Notes: a model not told the origin generated them from the letters alone. A DNA stretch of 52,755 nt from an uncultured Granulosicoccaceae bacterium (GCA_938035945.1 CALHOU010000135.1:1-52755); one strand, 5' to 3'; counted from the first letter of the stretch, positions 26,406 through 35,026 are shown. Program-made: numbers and translations.

Positions 26406-27743
26406 ATGTCCAAAGTATTTCCTCGCCATACCAACTATGCGCTTCCTGTCATCGAATCTGGTGATGGCGTTCACCTGATCGATACGTCTGGTCGGCGATA
26501 CATCGATGCTTGCGGCGGTGCTGCTGTGTCATGTTTGGGACACAGTAATCAGCGCATCACAGATGCAATTAAAGCCCAAGTCGATAAAGTATCTTACGCG
26601 CACACCAGCTTCTTCACTTCTGAACCGGCAGAAGCGTTGGCTGCGAAGCTTGTTAGTTTGGCCCCAGCTGGCATTGAGCATGTGTACCTGGTGTCTGGCG
26701 GGTCTGAAGCGGTTGAATCAGCGATCAAGTTGTCACGCCAGTATTTTCTTGAAATTGGGCAACCCGAGCGGCAGCATATTGTTTCGCGCAAACAAAGCTA
26801 CCATGGCAATACACTCGGAGCACTTGCCGCTGGTGGCAATGAATGGCGGCGCAGTCAGTTTCAACCTTTGTTAGCTGATGCCATGCATCACATTGATGCG
26901 TGTCACTACTGGCGCTTTGCTCAGGACGATGAATCAGAATATGACTACGGACAACGCATGGCGAACCAGCTGGAAGAGAAAATTCTAGAGTTGGGTGAGA
27001 CCCAGGTTGCGGCGTTTTTGGCAGAACCCGTTGTCGGTGCAACCATGGGCGCTGTTCCGGCTGTTGAAGGTTACTTCAAGCGGATAAGAGAAATTTGTGA
27101 TCAATACGGTGTATTGCTTTTGCTCGATGAAGTGATGTGTGGCATGGGCAGAACCGGAAGCTTGTTTGCCAGTGAACAAGAGCAAATCAACCCGGATATA
27201 GTCTGCGTTGCCAAAGGTCTGGGTGCAGGTTTTCAACCAATCGGCGCCATGCTTTGCAGCGCCACAATCTACCGCGCGATTGAAACTGGGACCGGTTTTT
27301 TTCAGCACGGTCACACCTATCTGGGTCACCCTGTTGCGGCGGCAGCAGCTCTTGCGGTAATCACCGAGCTCGAAGAGCAAGCTCTGGTGGAACAAGTCGC
27401 CAGGCGCGGTCCGGCGTTAATGTCGATGCTAAGTTCGAGTCTGGGTAATCATCCTAATGTAGGTGATGTGCGGGGCCGCGGCTTTTTCATTGGTGTGGAG
27501 TTGGTAGAAGATAAACAAACCAAACAAGCATTGGAACCATCGTTAAAAACCCACGCCAAGCTGAAAAAAGCAGCGTTTGAAAATGGCCTAATGATTTATC
27601 CGATGGGCGGTACTATCGATGGCCGCTCAGGCGATCATGTTCTGCTGGCACCGCCATTCATTGCAACCGATACCGAACTTGGCGAAATGGTTGATCTGTT
27701 AGGAAAGTCTTTGCATGAGGTGCTGCCGACCGACGCCGTTTGA
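26406..27743 (+). CDS. class III (omega-type) PLP aminotransferase
   Basis: 445 residues from the ATG at 26406 (SKVFPRHTNYALPVIESGDGVHLID); the frame continues upstream to 26280 but adds nothing conserved. Fold-type I features: VSGGSEAVESAIKLSRQY, SYHGNTLGALAAGG, LLLDEVMCGMGRTGSLFA with the pyridine-binding aspartate, and the Schiff-base lysine K270 in CVAKGLGAGFQPIGAML. GTGFFQHGHTYLGHPVAAAAAL is the typical class III stretch. Such enzymes move amino groups from omega-amino acids or polyamines to pyruvate or 2-oxoglutarate; the substrate is not predictable here. The last 109 nt overlap the 3' end of a convergent regulator gene. Confidence 0.93.
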   Translation: MSKVFPRHTNYALPVIESGDGVHLIDTSGRRYIDACGGAAVSCLGHSNQRITDAIKAQVDKVSYAHTSFFTSEPAEALAAKLVSLAPAGIEHVYLVSGGSEAVESAIKLSRQYFLEIGQPERQHIVSRKQSYHGNTLGALAAGGNEWRRSQFQPLLADAMHHIDACHYWRFAQDDESEYDYGQRMANQLEEKILELGETQVAAFLAEPVVGATMGAVPAVEGYFKRIREICDQYGVLLLLDEVMCGMGRTGSLFASEQEQINPDIVCVAKGLGAGFQPIGAMLCSATIYRAIETGTGFFQHGHTYLGHPVAAAAALAVITELEEQALVEQVARRGPALMSMLSSSLGNHPNVGDVRGRGFFIGVELVEDKQTKQALEPSLKTHAKLKKAAFENGLMIYPMGGTIDGRSGDHVLLAPPFIATDTELGEMVDLLGKSLHEVLPTDAV

Positions 27744-28495
27744 TTGCCTATACGCACGGGTTGTGGCGCCAATAAACACTTAGATAAATCAGGTAGAAAG
27801 TTGGCATTGTCTCGCGTGCCATCGCAACTTAGTTGGTAGCCCAATTGTCTGAGTCGATGCAATCTCCATCCAGATTCATTGTCATATAAATTCATTTTTT
27901 TGCGGATACGGCAAACGGCTGTATCAATTCGGCGTGAATCCATCGATGAGGGCAAAGTCCAAATGGTTACCATCAGTTCGGTATCGAACACAATTCGCCC
28001 GTGATTGGAAAACAAAAAATACGCTAATGCAAACTCGCGTGGGCTTAGATGGATTGGAACGCCCTTGTGGGTAACCTTGCGTCGTTCAACATAAAATTTA
28101 AAAGGCCACACATCGAGTATGTCGACATTACTGCGTAAATGTCTGCGTGTAGCGGCATTCAAGCGTGCTCGTAAAACGCTGCGCGACTCGTTTATATCGA
28201 AGTAGTGGTGCGCCCCAGCTTCCAGAGCTGCAACAACGGTTTCTTCGTCTTGTTTATCCGACAACACGATTAAACGAGTTGGATAGTGGCTGGTCGGTAT
28301 GTGAGGTGCAGGTGCTTCGACGGAGTATCGATGACACACGATGATCACGTCACAATCCGCAATGAGCTCATCAGAAGAGGCTTGGTTTTGTTGGATTCGC
28401 AGGTTGTGATTTATGTCGCCAAGGCAGTGCTGTACAAGCTGAATATCATGTGCAGCATTCACTAAGAGCGCCACATCTTGAATATTGGAATCCAT
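27635..28495 (-). CDS. OmpR-type winged-helix regulator with degenerate receiver domain
   Basis: I take the ATG at 28495 (MDSNIQDVALLVNAAHD), giving 286 residues; the frame is open to 28555. The first 120 residues look like a receiver fold (LIVLSDKQDEETVVAALEAGAHHYFDI), but the usual phosphoacceptor position reads DVIIVCHRYS, with no aspartate, so phosphorylation is doubtful. Residues about 140-225 form an OmpR/PhoB winged helix (LSPREFALAYFLFSNHGRIV, SSMDSRRIDTAVCRIRKKM, WRLHRLRQLGYQL). About 60 further residues of low complexity follow, encoded opposite the end of the aminotransferase gene. It may control that neighbour; this is a guess from position. Confidence 0.8.
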   Translation of the reverse strand: MDSNIQDVALLVNAAHDIQLVQHCLGDINHNLRIQQNQASSDELIADCDVIIVCHRYSVEAPAPHIPTSHYPTRLIVLSDKQDEETVVAALEAGAHHYFDINESRSVLRARLNAATRRHLRSNVDILDVWPFKFYVERRKVTHKGVPIHLSPREFALAYFLFSNHGRIVFDTELMVTIWTLPSSMDSRRIDTAVCRIRKKMNLYDNESGWRLHRLRQLGYQLSCDGTRDNANFLPDLSKCLLAPQPVRIGNQTASVGSTSCKDFPNRSTISPSSVSVAMNGGASRT

Positions 28496-28663
28496 CCTAA
28501 TGCTCAGAAGAAGTTGATTTGAGGTAGATTTAGGATAAAAAGGGCTTGTACTCACCGATCTAACCCGTGTGATTTATACCGTAACAGTACCGAGTTGTAC
28601 GTACTATTACCGAAATAGGTTATGGATTTAACTAGCCCATTGAGCTAACCCGTCGGTATCAAG

Positions 28664-29329
28664 CTAATCGGGCTGTGGGAGTGCAGCCACGATATGTACT
28701 CGGTGCGATTCACCACCGTTCAAGGCCGTGTGATAGCCACGTGTGTCGGTAAAGTAAACCGACCCATCAGCGGGCAGGTGGGTGACATGGTGATTCACCA
28801 CAAACAATGAGCCAGGGTTGGAAATAACCGGAATATGCAAACGCGGTTCAGGGTCTCGATGCCATGAATTGCAATTGTACAGGCCTTTAGATAAAACCCG
28901 CATGCGCCCTATGGGCGCTATTGCCTTCAAGGTTTCCCATACATAGTGAAAATAGGTATTTTCAAAGCGTGGCACGAATTCGGTAAACGCGTACTCATCG
29001 ACACGTTCCTCGCGCTCCACTTCTTCGTACGAATCATCCACTCTGGTGTGAAAAAGCCCAGATAAATCGTTTGCAGTTTCAACTTCCACGCCGGGTCGAC
29101 GGGTTAGCGAAAACGCACCAAAGCCGTCGTCCAATGCACCCTTAAATTGGGTTATTTTCAGCGATTCATTCAGCGCATCACGCAACAGCGCAATATCAAA
29201 TTGTATCGGGAGTTTTTGTATGCCCGGCCCAGCTTTGAAGTTTGCTACCGATTCAATATCTGGGCGCTTGGAGAGCCATGATTGCAGGCTGGTTCTCGCC
29301 TGCGGTAGGTGGGTAAGGTTATCGGTCAT
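28664..29329 (-). CDS. AspH-like 2-oxoglutarate/Fe(II) hydroxylase
   Basis: From the ATG at 29329 the protein has 221 residues; the frame is open to a TTG at 29374, with a GGAG that would suit the longer or an intermediate GTG start, so the start is unsettled. The C-terminal half holds the cupin-type iron motif: H157 and D159 in WHRDPEPRLHIPVISNPG, then H200 in YHTALNGG and R210 in ESHRVHIV for 2-oxoglutarate. This spacing fits the aspartyl/asparaginyl beta-hydroxylase family. The N-terminal half (LPIQFDIALLRDALNESLK) is typical for family members that start with a substrate-side helix. Its substrate is unknown. It is divergent from the aroD-like gene. Confidence 0.75.
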   Translation of the reverse strand: MTDNLTHLPQARTSLQSWLSKRPDIESVANFKAGPGIQKLPIQFDIALLRDALNESLKITQFKGALDDGFGAFSLTRRPGVEVETANDLSGLFHTRVDDSYEEVEREERVDEYAFTEFVPRFENTYFHYVWETLKAIAPIGRMRVLSKGLYNCNSWHRDPEPRLHIPVISNPGSLFVVNHHVTHLPADGSVYFTDTRGYHTALNGGESHRVHIVAALPQPD

Positions 29330-29470
29330 AATCACGCCGCTTGGGTTCTCCGTCAGCGACGAAATGTAGCACAAAAATCTGAGAAATTATGCCCAAGCGT
29401 CGTGCCCGTAGCCTCAGTTCGGTATCATGCAGGCAATCACCTATATCAACTTAAAGTAGAACCGAAAACT

Positions 29471-30337
29471 ATGTCCTCGACGCAATCCTCCTTTCCACTG
29501 AGTGGCGTGATCGGAATTGTTGATGCTTCCGATGCCCAAGTAGAACAGGCGATTCAGCTAAACTTATCGTGTATTGAGGTTCGTGCTGATTTATTGATTA
29601 GCGCAGGCCTTACCCACGATGCGGTGTTCGCACTTATAGCTAAAGCAAAGTTGGCAGGACTTAGCTGCTTGTACACCTTAAGACACGCTGATGAAGGTGG
29701 CAGCTTCAATCAAACCGACTCTGAACGTGTGGATAGGTGTCATCAAGCTTTGCAGGCGGGCGCTGACATAATCGACTTAGAGCACGGTACACAATCGTCT
29801 AAAGCCATGCTTGCTGCTGGTGCAACTGTGATCTTAAGCCACCACAATTTTAATCGCATGATTAACGCTGCTGAGTTATCTGCCCTAAGCGATGCGATGG
29901 AAAGCCAAAAGCCTGCAGCTGTAAAAATTATTCCAACCGGTAGTTCCTTGGCTGATGCAGCGACTATGCTGACTTGGGTGCGCGGTGCCAATGTCAATAC
30001 GCGTCGAATTGGTTTTTCGATGGGCGCGGATGGAGCGCTTGCACGTATCTTAACCTTGGCTAACGGCGCACCAGTGACCTATGCAAGCTTTGGTGAGCCG
30101 GTCGCGCCCGGGCAAATAGATATCCAGCTGTTGCTGAGCCGATACCGTTGCATGTCGATGACCAGCGATACAAAAACGATCGCCGTGTTTGGCAATGCAG
30201 ATCAAGCACATTCGTACTGTGTTAATGCTATGAAAGAGCACGCAGACTGTGTGTACATCGAGATCGCAAGCACCGATGAAGCGTTTGTTGAACAACAACA
30301 AGAACAGCTAAATATAAATGCAATTGTGCGTTTGTAG
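29471..30337 (+). CDS. aroD: type I 3-dehydroquinate dehydratase-like protein with C-terminal extension
   Basis: 288 residues from the ATG at 29471; type I enzymes are usually 220-255. The barrel keeps the active-site set: ECRAD-like strand as CIEVRADLL, E in IIDLEHG, H in LSHHNF, the Schiff-base K in AVKIIPTG, R in GALARI and Q in PGQIDIQLL. Type I dehydroquinases convert 3-dehydroquinate to 3-dehydroshikimate. After the barrel, about 55 residues (TSDTKTIAVFGN onward) resemble the beginning of a shikimate dehydrogenase domain, as in fused AroD-AroE proteins, but stop early. Its neighbours (RraA-like, PhyH-like) are not shikimate genes, so a catabolic or divergent role is possible. Confidence 0.85.
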   Translation: MSSTQSSFPLSGVIGIVDASDAQVEQAIQLNLSCIEVRADLLISAGLTHDAVFALIAKAKLAGLSCLYTLRHADEGGSFNQTDSERVDRCHQALQAGADIIDLEHGTQSSKAMLAAGATVILSHHNFNRMINAAELSALSDAMESQKPAAVKIIPTGSSLADAATMLTWVRGANVNTRRIGFSMGADGALARILTLANGAPVTYASFGEPVAPGQIDIQLLLSRYRCMSMTSDTKTIAVFGNADQAHSYCVNAMKEHADCVYIEIASTDEAFVEQQQEQLNINAIVRL

Positions 30338-30368
30338 TTTTAACTTCACCAAGGTCAACGTCATCGTT

Positions 30369-31079
30369 ATGAGCCAATCAACACTTACACCAGAATTACT
30401 TGCGCTTTTAAAAAGTGTCGACACACCAACGGTGTGCAATGCCATTGAAGTCGCGCAAAAAAAAAGGGGCTTTGCAAACTTCACACGAAAGACCATGCTG
30501 GTTAATGACACGAGTTATCCGGCCATGGTTGGTTATGCACGCACGGCTAAGATTGCTGCTGTGCAGCCTCCCACTGAATCTGCTGATGTGATTAAAGCGC
30601 GGCGGATGCAGTATTTTCGTGAAATGGCGGCGGGTCCCCGGCCAGCGATAGCGGTTATAGAAGATGTTGATTACCCCGATTGCATTGGTGCGTGGTGGGG
30701 TGGGGTGCATACCGCTGTGCACAATGGTTTGGGTTTAAGCGGTGCGGTAACCAATGGTGTTATGCGTGATCTTGGAGATATGCAGGAAGGCTTTAGCGTG
30801 GTTGCCGGTTCTATTGGCCCTAGTCATGGATTTGTGCATGTGCGTGAATTAGGCACGCGTGTGAATGTGATGGGGATGGAAGTTGAGCAGGGCGACTTAG
30901 TGCACGCCGACAGACACGGTGCATTGGTCATCCCAGATGATGTCGTTCCAAATCTATTGGATGCCATAACCATTATGATGGATACTGAATCAATCATTCT
31001 GGAGCCGGCGCGGCAAAGCGACTTTAACATCGAAAAGCTCGAAACCGCCTGGGCTGCTTTTGAAAAATCACGAACGTAA
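30369..31079 (+). CDS. RraA-like / HMG aldolase-fold protein
   Basis: 236 residues from the ATG at 30369. The RraA-fold active-site region is clear: GLSGAVTNGVMRDLGDMQ (the conserved R-D pair) and GDLVHADRHGALVIPDDV (the D-x-x-G metal site). The family includes the RNase E inhibitor RraA, 4-hydroxy-4-methyl-2-oxoglutarate aldolases and oxaloacetate decarboxylases. This protein is longer than RraA (about 160) and has an N-terminal stretch TPTVCNAIE that is normal in the aldolase-like members, so an enzyme acting on a 2-oxo acid is likelier than an RNase regulator. It starts 31 nt after the aroD-like gene and is followed 15 nt later by a PhyH-like gene. Confidence 0.85.
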   Translation: MSQSTLTPELLALLKSVDTPTVCNAIEVAQKKRGFANFTRKTMLVNDTSYPAMVGYARTAKIAAVQPPTESADVIKARRMQYFREMAAGPRPAIAVIEDVDYPDCIGAWWGGVHTAVHNGLGLSGAVTNGVMRDLGDMQEGFSVVAGSIGPSHGFVHVRELGTRVNVMGMEVEQGDLVHADRHGALVIPDDVVPNLLDAITIMMDTESIILEPARQSDFNIEKLETAWAAFEKSRT

Positions 31080-31094
31080 TTTAGGTTTGAGCTA

Positions 31095-32273
31095 ATGGCT
31101 AACAACAGTCACGAAAGTTGGGTTAAGGTCGATGCCGGTAATATCGATGAGTTTATTGCGCAAGTCTCCGTGCAAACTCAATTGAGTGATTGGCCCCTAG
31201 CTAGCGCGGTAGAGCAAAATCTATTGGTATACACGGGTGATGATGTTCGAGCCGCTAGCACCAACAAGAGCGCACGCCATGCACTCATGCATGAATGGGC
31301 GCAGGCACTATCAGTAGGGCCAGGCATTGTCGCAATAAGCAATGCCATGCCCGATCTCGATTCGATAGATGCGACCAGTGCTTTGTTTACGAACATTATC
31401 GATGAACAACACCAACTGGGGCAAAACACGGGCGATCATTTTGCTAAGCCCGGTGCCAACGACCGTGTTTGGAATGCATTAGAAAAGCACTGCGTGGCCG
31501 ACCCGAGCGGTTTTGCAAAATACTACGCCAATGACGTGATTGCGATGATCTCGCAAGCGTGGCTAGGTCGTGGTTATCAAATCACAGCACAAGTGAATCG
31601 CGTAAACCCTGGCGGTACGGCGCAAAAAGCGCATCGTGATTATCATCTGGGATTTATGTCACCTGAAGAGATTCTGGAGTTTCCAGCGCACGTTCATACG
31701 TTTGGGCAAATGCTAACGCTTCAAGGCGCTATAGCGCATTGTGATATGCCGCTAGAATCTGGCCCCACGCTTTACATGCCATATTCACAATTGCACCTGG
31801 AAGGATTTATTTCGTTCAACCGAGATGAATACCAAGCGTACTTTGATGAAAACAGAAAACAAATGGCTTTAAACAAGGGTGACATGGTGTTTTTTAATCC
31901 AGCCGTTATGCACGCCGCTGGCCATAATAAATCAACCGATATTTATCGACTGGCGAATCTGCTGCAAGTCTCATCGGCGTTTGGTCGAAGTATCGAAACC
32001 GTTGATAGAGCAAGAATGCTGCGATCACTTTATCCTGTGCTACTCAACGAAAAATCCAACTTTTCCCATCAGCATCTAAAAAATATTGTCGCAGCCGTAG
32101 CTGAAGGCTATTCGTTTCCGACGAACCTGGATTTAGATCCCCCAACCAACGGTATGGCTCCGTTACCACAGAGCGCCATTGTGCAGGCAGCATTAAGTAA
32201 GAACACCCCGGCAGATCAATTCAATGCCTTGTTAAGTGCACATACCAATCGACGATCTTCGGTCCCTATATAA
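31095..32273 (+). CDS. phytanoyl-CoA dioxygenase (PhyH) family protein
   Basis: 392 residues. H180 and D182 in AHRDYHLGF give the HxD iron motif, H273 or H277 the distal ligand (PAVMHAAGHN), and R285 in IYRLANLLQ the 2-oxoglutarate anchor. SGPTLYMPYSQL is the usual PhyH loop before the distal histidine. The family hydroxylates many small metabolites with Fe(II), O2 and 2-oxoglutarate; the substrate is unknown. It is the last gene of the aroD-like / RraA-like run, and its final 8 nt overlap the convergent amidohydrolase gene of the N-heterocycle cluster, so it might join in that pathway. No terminator separates them. Confidence 0.85.
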   Translation: MANNSHESWVKVDAGNIDEFIAQVSVQTQLSDWPLASAVEQNLLVYTGDDVRAASTNKSARHALMHEWAQALSVGPGIVAISNAMPDLDSIDATSALFTNIIDEQHQLGQNTGDHFAKPGANDRVWNALEKHCVADPSGFAKYYANDVIAMISQAWLGRGYQITAQVNRVNPGGTAQKAHRDYHLGFMSPEEILEFPAHVHTFGQMLTLQGAIAHCDMPLESGPTLYMPYSQLHLEGFISFNRDEYQAYFDENRKQMALNKGDMVFFNPAVMHAAGHNKSTDIYRLANLLQVSSAFGRSIETVDRARMLRSLYPVLLNEKSNFSHQHLKNIVAAVAEGYSFPTNLDLDPPTNGMAPLPQSAIVQAALSKNTPADQFNALLSAHTNRRSSVPI

Positions 32274-33438
32274 CCGACGGTAAACGTGTTGCGGGTGGTG
32301 TGTTTCGGCTGCGGGTCGACGTCACTTCACCATCGATAATAGTCATTCCAATGCCGGGCAGGTTGCCTTGGTGAATGCTTTCAAGCATGTCTTTGCCGGG
32401 TGAGTGTTGTGCCTGGTCCAGTAAAACAAAGTCTGCTGACTTGCCAACTTCAACGATGCCCGTATCCAGTTCGCGCATACGCGCCGTGTTTCCTGTAGCA
32501 AAACAAAACGCAATTTCAGCGGGTACATTGCCCAAACTGGACAACATGGCAATCATGCGCAGAATGCCCAGTGGCTGCACGCCGGAGCCTGCCGGTGAGT
32601 CTGTGCCTAAAATAACGCGCTCAGATTGATCGATCTCAAACGCGGTACGCATGGCTAATAAACCGGCACGCTCATTGCCGTTGTGCACGATTTCAATACC
32701 GCGTGTGCAACCTTCACACAAACACATGATTTGATCGTCGGGCAGGGCCGTATGGCCACCATTGATGTGGCCAATGATGTCAGCATCGGCTTCGAGCACA
32801 ACGTCTTTATCGATAAGGCCAGAACCCGGAATGGATGGGCCACCGGTGTGGATGGTGGATTGAATGCCATACTTGCGTGCCCACTTGACCATCTGTGCGG
32901 CGGTTTCACCCGCTTTAACCGAGCCCAGACCGACTTCCCCCAGTAATTTCACACCCGCTTCGGCCAATTCTTTGAAGTCGTGTTCTTCCATGCCTTCTTC
33001 AAGCACTGGTGCGCCTGCGATCATTTTTACACCAGAGGGGCGAAAGTTCTCATACCAGCGTTGTGAGGCGATAGCCAAGGCTTTCAAACCAACGATGTCT
33101 TTGGGCCTGCCGGGAAGGTGCACTTCCCCGGCTGAAATCATCGTGGTCACACCGCCATGTAAACACGAATCTATCCAACTGATTTGTTGCTGTCGTGGCG
33201 TGTAGTCGCCAATCACTGGATGCACGTGGCTATCGATCAGTCCTGGGCATAGCCAAATACCATTGGCATCGACCGTGACGTCGGCCTGATCTGTGTCCAA
33301 GGCGCTGAATTGTCCGATGCTTGCGATCTTGCCGTCGATGCAAATAACGCAGTCTCCATCAATTAAGGGCTCTTCAAGCTTGCCAGAGAGTATCTGACCA
33401 ATATTCTTGATCACTAGCTTTTTGGATTCGGTGCTCAT
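32266..33438 (-). CDS. enamidase-like amidohydrolase
   Basis: 390 residues. The metal-dependent amidohydrolase barrel shows H71 and H73 (GLIDSHVHP), a KLLGEVGLGSVK segment where the bridging residue lies, histidines in STIHTGG and IIGHINGG, and the aspartate of ILGTDSPAGSG. Length and the order of these motifs agree with enamidase of the nicotinate fermentation pathway, which hydrolyses 1,4,5,6-tetrahydro-6-oxonicotinate and so opens the ring. AAGG stands about 6 nt before the ATG. The gene is divergent from the operon holding the 6-hydroxynicotinate-reductase-like gene, which makes a ring-opening role attractive. Imidazolonepropionase-like or dihydroorotase-like roles are less likely in this context. 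Confidence 0.85.
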   Translation of the reverse strand: MSTESKKLVIKNIGQILSGKLEEPLIDGDCVICIDGKIASIGQFSALDTDQADVTVDANGIWLCPGLIDSHVHPVIGDYTPRQQQISWIDSCLHGGVTTMISAGEVHLPGRPKDIVGLKALAIASQRWYENFRPSGVKMIAGAPVLEEGMEEHDFKELAEAGVKLLGEVGLGSVKAGETAAQMVKWARKYGIQSTIHTGGPSIPGSGLIDKDVVLEADADIIGHINGGHTALPDDQIMCLCEGCTRGIEIVHNGNERAGLLAMRTAFEIDQSERVILGTDSPAGSGVQPLGILRMIAMLSSLGNVPAEIAFCFATGNTARMRELDTGIVEVGKSADFVLLDQAQHSPGKDMLESIHQGNLPGIGMTIIDGEVTSTRSRNTPPATRLPSVI

Positions 33439-33510
33439 TGTTATTGCCTTGATTAAAATGTGCTGGTTAGAAAGAAAACTAAAGCATATTGTGCTCGAAC
33501 GCCAGTCTAC

Positions 33511-33539
33511 TTGACGGTAGCATCGGATTAGAGGATAAA
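33511..33539 (+). promoter_or_regulatory. candidate sigma-70 promoter of the N-heterocycle operon
   Basis: TTGACG (33511-33516), 17-nt spacer, GATAAA (33534-33539): 5 of 6 and 4 of 6 consensus bases. Transcription would start near 33546, about 25 nt before the first start codon at 33571. It sits in the 132-nt gap shared with the divergent amidohydrolase gene, where a regulator could control both directions. Confidence 0.45.
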
Positions 33540-33570
33540 TATTCGTACTTAATCAGAGCTCAAAATCGCT

Positions 33571-34152
33571 ATGGTCGATATTCAATCACGCAAAATCCAT
33601 GTGAGCGTCGAGGAAATTTGGCACGAAGGAGGTCCTGTAGCCGACGTGCCGCAACGCAAGGCGTCTGCATTCGCCATTATCGACAATCCGTTCGCCGGAA
33701 AATACGTTGAAGATATCGCCGACTTTATGGAAGACCTGAAGCCCTTAGGTCTCATGCTGGCACAACGCCTGATTGATGTTCTCGGTGGCGCTGAACATGT
33801 GCAGGGCTATGGCAAGGGCGCAATTGTTGGTAGCAATGGCGAGATAGAACACGGCGCACTGTGGCACGTGCCAGGTGGTTACGCTATGCGCGAACTCTTA
33901 GGCGATGCCAAGGCGATCGTGCCGTCCACTAAAAAAGTCGGTGCGCCGGGTACACGATTGGATATTCCAGTGACTAACATCAACGCCTCCTACGTACGCG
34001 GCCATTTTGATGCCATGGAAATCGGCTGTAACGACGGCCCAAAAGCGAATGAGCTGCTGCTCGCCTTGGTGATGACTTCCGGTGGACGCGTGCACGATAG
34101 AGTGGGCGGATTGCGCGTCGAAGATATCAAGGGTGTCGATGGTTTGCGATAG
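33571..34152 (+). CDS. AA_synth (DUF1185) family protein, copy 1
   Basis: 193 residues. The family landmarks are AIIDNPFAGKY (about 31-41), GYGKGAIVGSNGEIEHGAL (about 77-95), VRGHFDAMEI with the downstream NDGPKANELLLALVMTSGGR, and RVGGL near the end. Structures of this Pfam family (PF06684) show a chorismate-mutase-like trimer fold; the name amino-acid synthesis protein is only a label and the reaction is unknown. A second, clearly related copy sits two genes downstream (35023-35610), and the gene between them overlaps both. It is first in the operon, with a candidate promoter 32 nt upstream. Confidence 0.88.
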   Translation: MVDIQSRKIHVSVEEIWHEGGPVADVPQRKASAFAIIDNPFAGKYVEDIADFMEDLKPLGLMLAQRLIDVLGGAEHVQGYGKGAIVGSNGEIEHGALWHVPGGYAMRELLGDAKAIVPSTKKVGAPGTRLDIPVTNINASYVRGHFDAMEIGCNDGPKANELLLALVMTSGGRVHDRVGGLRVEDIKGVDGLR

Positions 34153-35026
34153 TCCTCAAAGTGGCGCCAGCTATCGCTGGTTGCAACAATATAAACGACT
34201 GCACGCTCAACACGGCCCGATCGACCTCATTATCGAGGCTGATGGCGATGAGTCTGAACGCGTGCAGGCGTTTGCACAAGCCGTTACCTATTTTGATTCC
34301 GTGCTCGAAGACTTGGTTGGCGAGTTGGTTTTTTTGCGCACACCCTGTAGCGAGTTATCAGAACACAGATTTGAGTCGACTATTGCCAAGCGCATGCATG
34401 ATAGCGCGTCGCAATTCGGCGGCGTGTTCGTCACACCCATGGCAGCCGTTGCAGGTTCAGTTGCAGAGATGACTTTGGCCGCCATGTGTGCTCAGCGGCA
34501 CCTGTCGCGAGCCTTCGTCAATAATGGCGGTGATATCGCTGTGCACTTGCAACCTGGCTACCAATACAACATCGGCATTTGTGATAACCCGATGACCGGC
34601 AATCAATCAGCAAACACACTTATTAACTCTGCCAGCACCATTCGTGGCATTGCCAGCAGTGGTTGGCATGGCCGCAGCCACTCACTTGGTATAGCAGACG
34701 CCGTCACCGTACTGGCCGACAGCGCAGCCATTGCCGATGTGGCTGCTACGCTTATTGCTAATCGTGTTGATTTAGCAAACAATGAAAAAATCAAACGAAC
34801 AGCTGCACGTGAGCTATCACCGGAGAGTGACTTAGGCGAGCAAGCGGTAACGATCGATGTAGCCGCCTTAAGTTTAAGTGAAAAGCATCAGGCATTAAGC
34901 CAAGGGCAGCGATATGCAGCATCGCTGGTATCGCAAGGCATAATTGATAGCGCTTACTTAAGTTTGCAAGGCGAACACGCACTGGCAGGCGCTACACAAA
35001 GTATTCAATGGAGGCATTCCGCATGA
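34139..35026 (+). CDS. UPF0280 / ApbE-superfamily-like protein
   Basis: 295 residues from the ATG at 34139, preceded by AGGG at 5 nt; the start overlaps the previous gene by 14 nt. The central part is characteristic: FVTPMAAVAGSVAEMTLAAM, AFVNNGGDIAVHL, then RGIASSGWHGRSHSLGIADAVTVLADSAAIADVAATLIAN. UPF0280 proteins are structurally akin to the FAD:protein FMN transferase ApbE but their reaction is not established. The gene links the two AA_synth genes, and this association with molybdenum hydroxylase and 6-hydroxynicotinate reductase genes is what I would expect of an N-heterocycle pathway. It may act on a ring-derived intermediate or modify an enzyme with flavin; both are guesses. Confidence 0.85.
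   Translation: MVCDSPQSGASYRWLQQYKRLHAQHGPIDLIIEADGDESERVQAFAQAVTYFDSVLEDLVGELVFLRTPCSELSEHRFESTIAKRMHDSASQFGGVFVTPMAAVAGSVAEMTLAAMCAQRHLSRAFVNNGGDIAVHLQPGYQYNIGICDNPMTGNQSANTLINSASTIRGIASSGWHGRSHSLGIADAVTVLADSAAIADVAATLIANRVDLANNEKIKRTAARELSPESDLGEQAVTIDVAALSLSEKHQALSQGQRYAASLVSQGIIDSAYLSLQGEHALAGATQSIQWRHSA

Noticed and set aside
29374..29374. TTG at 29374 as the start of the AspH-like protein
   Set aside because: Adds 15 residues without family resemblance; the ATG at 29329 was preferred, though the better ribosome binding site lies further upstream, so the start is marked uncertain.
32266..33438. Reading the amidohydrolase as imidazolonepropionase or dihydroorotase
   Set aside because: Motif order fits several amidohydrolases, but no hut or pyr genes are near, and length and H71/H73 placement agree with enamidase; kept as enamidase-like rather than a firm name.
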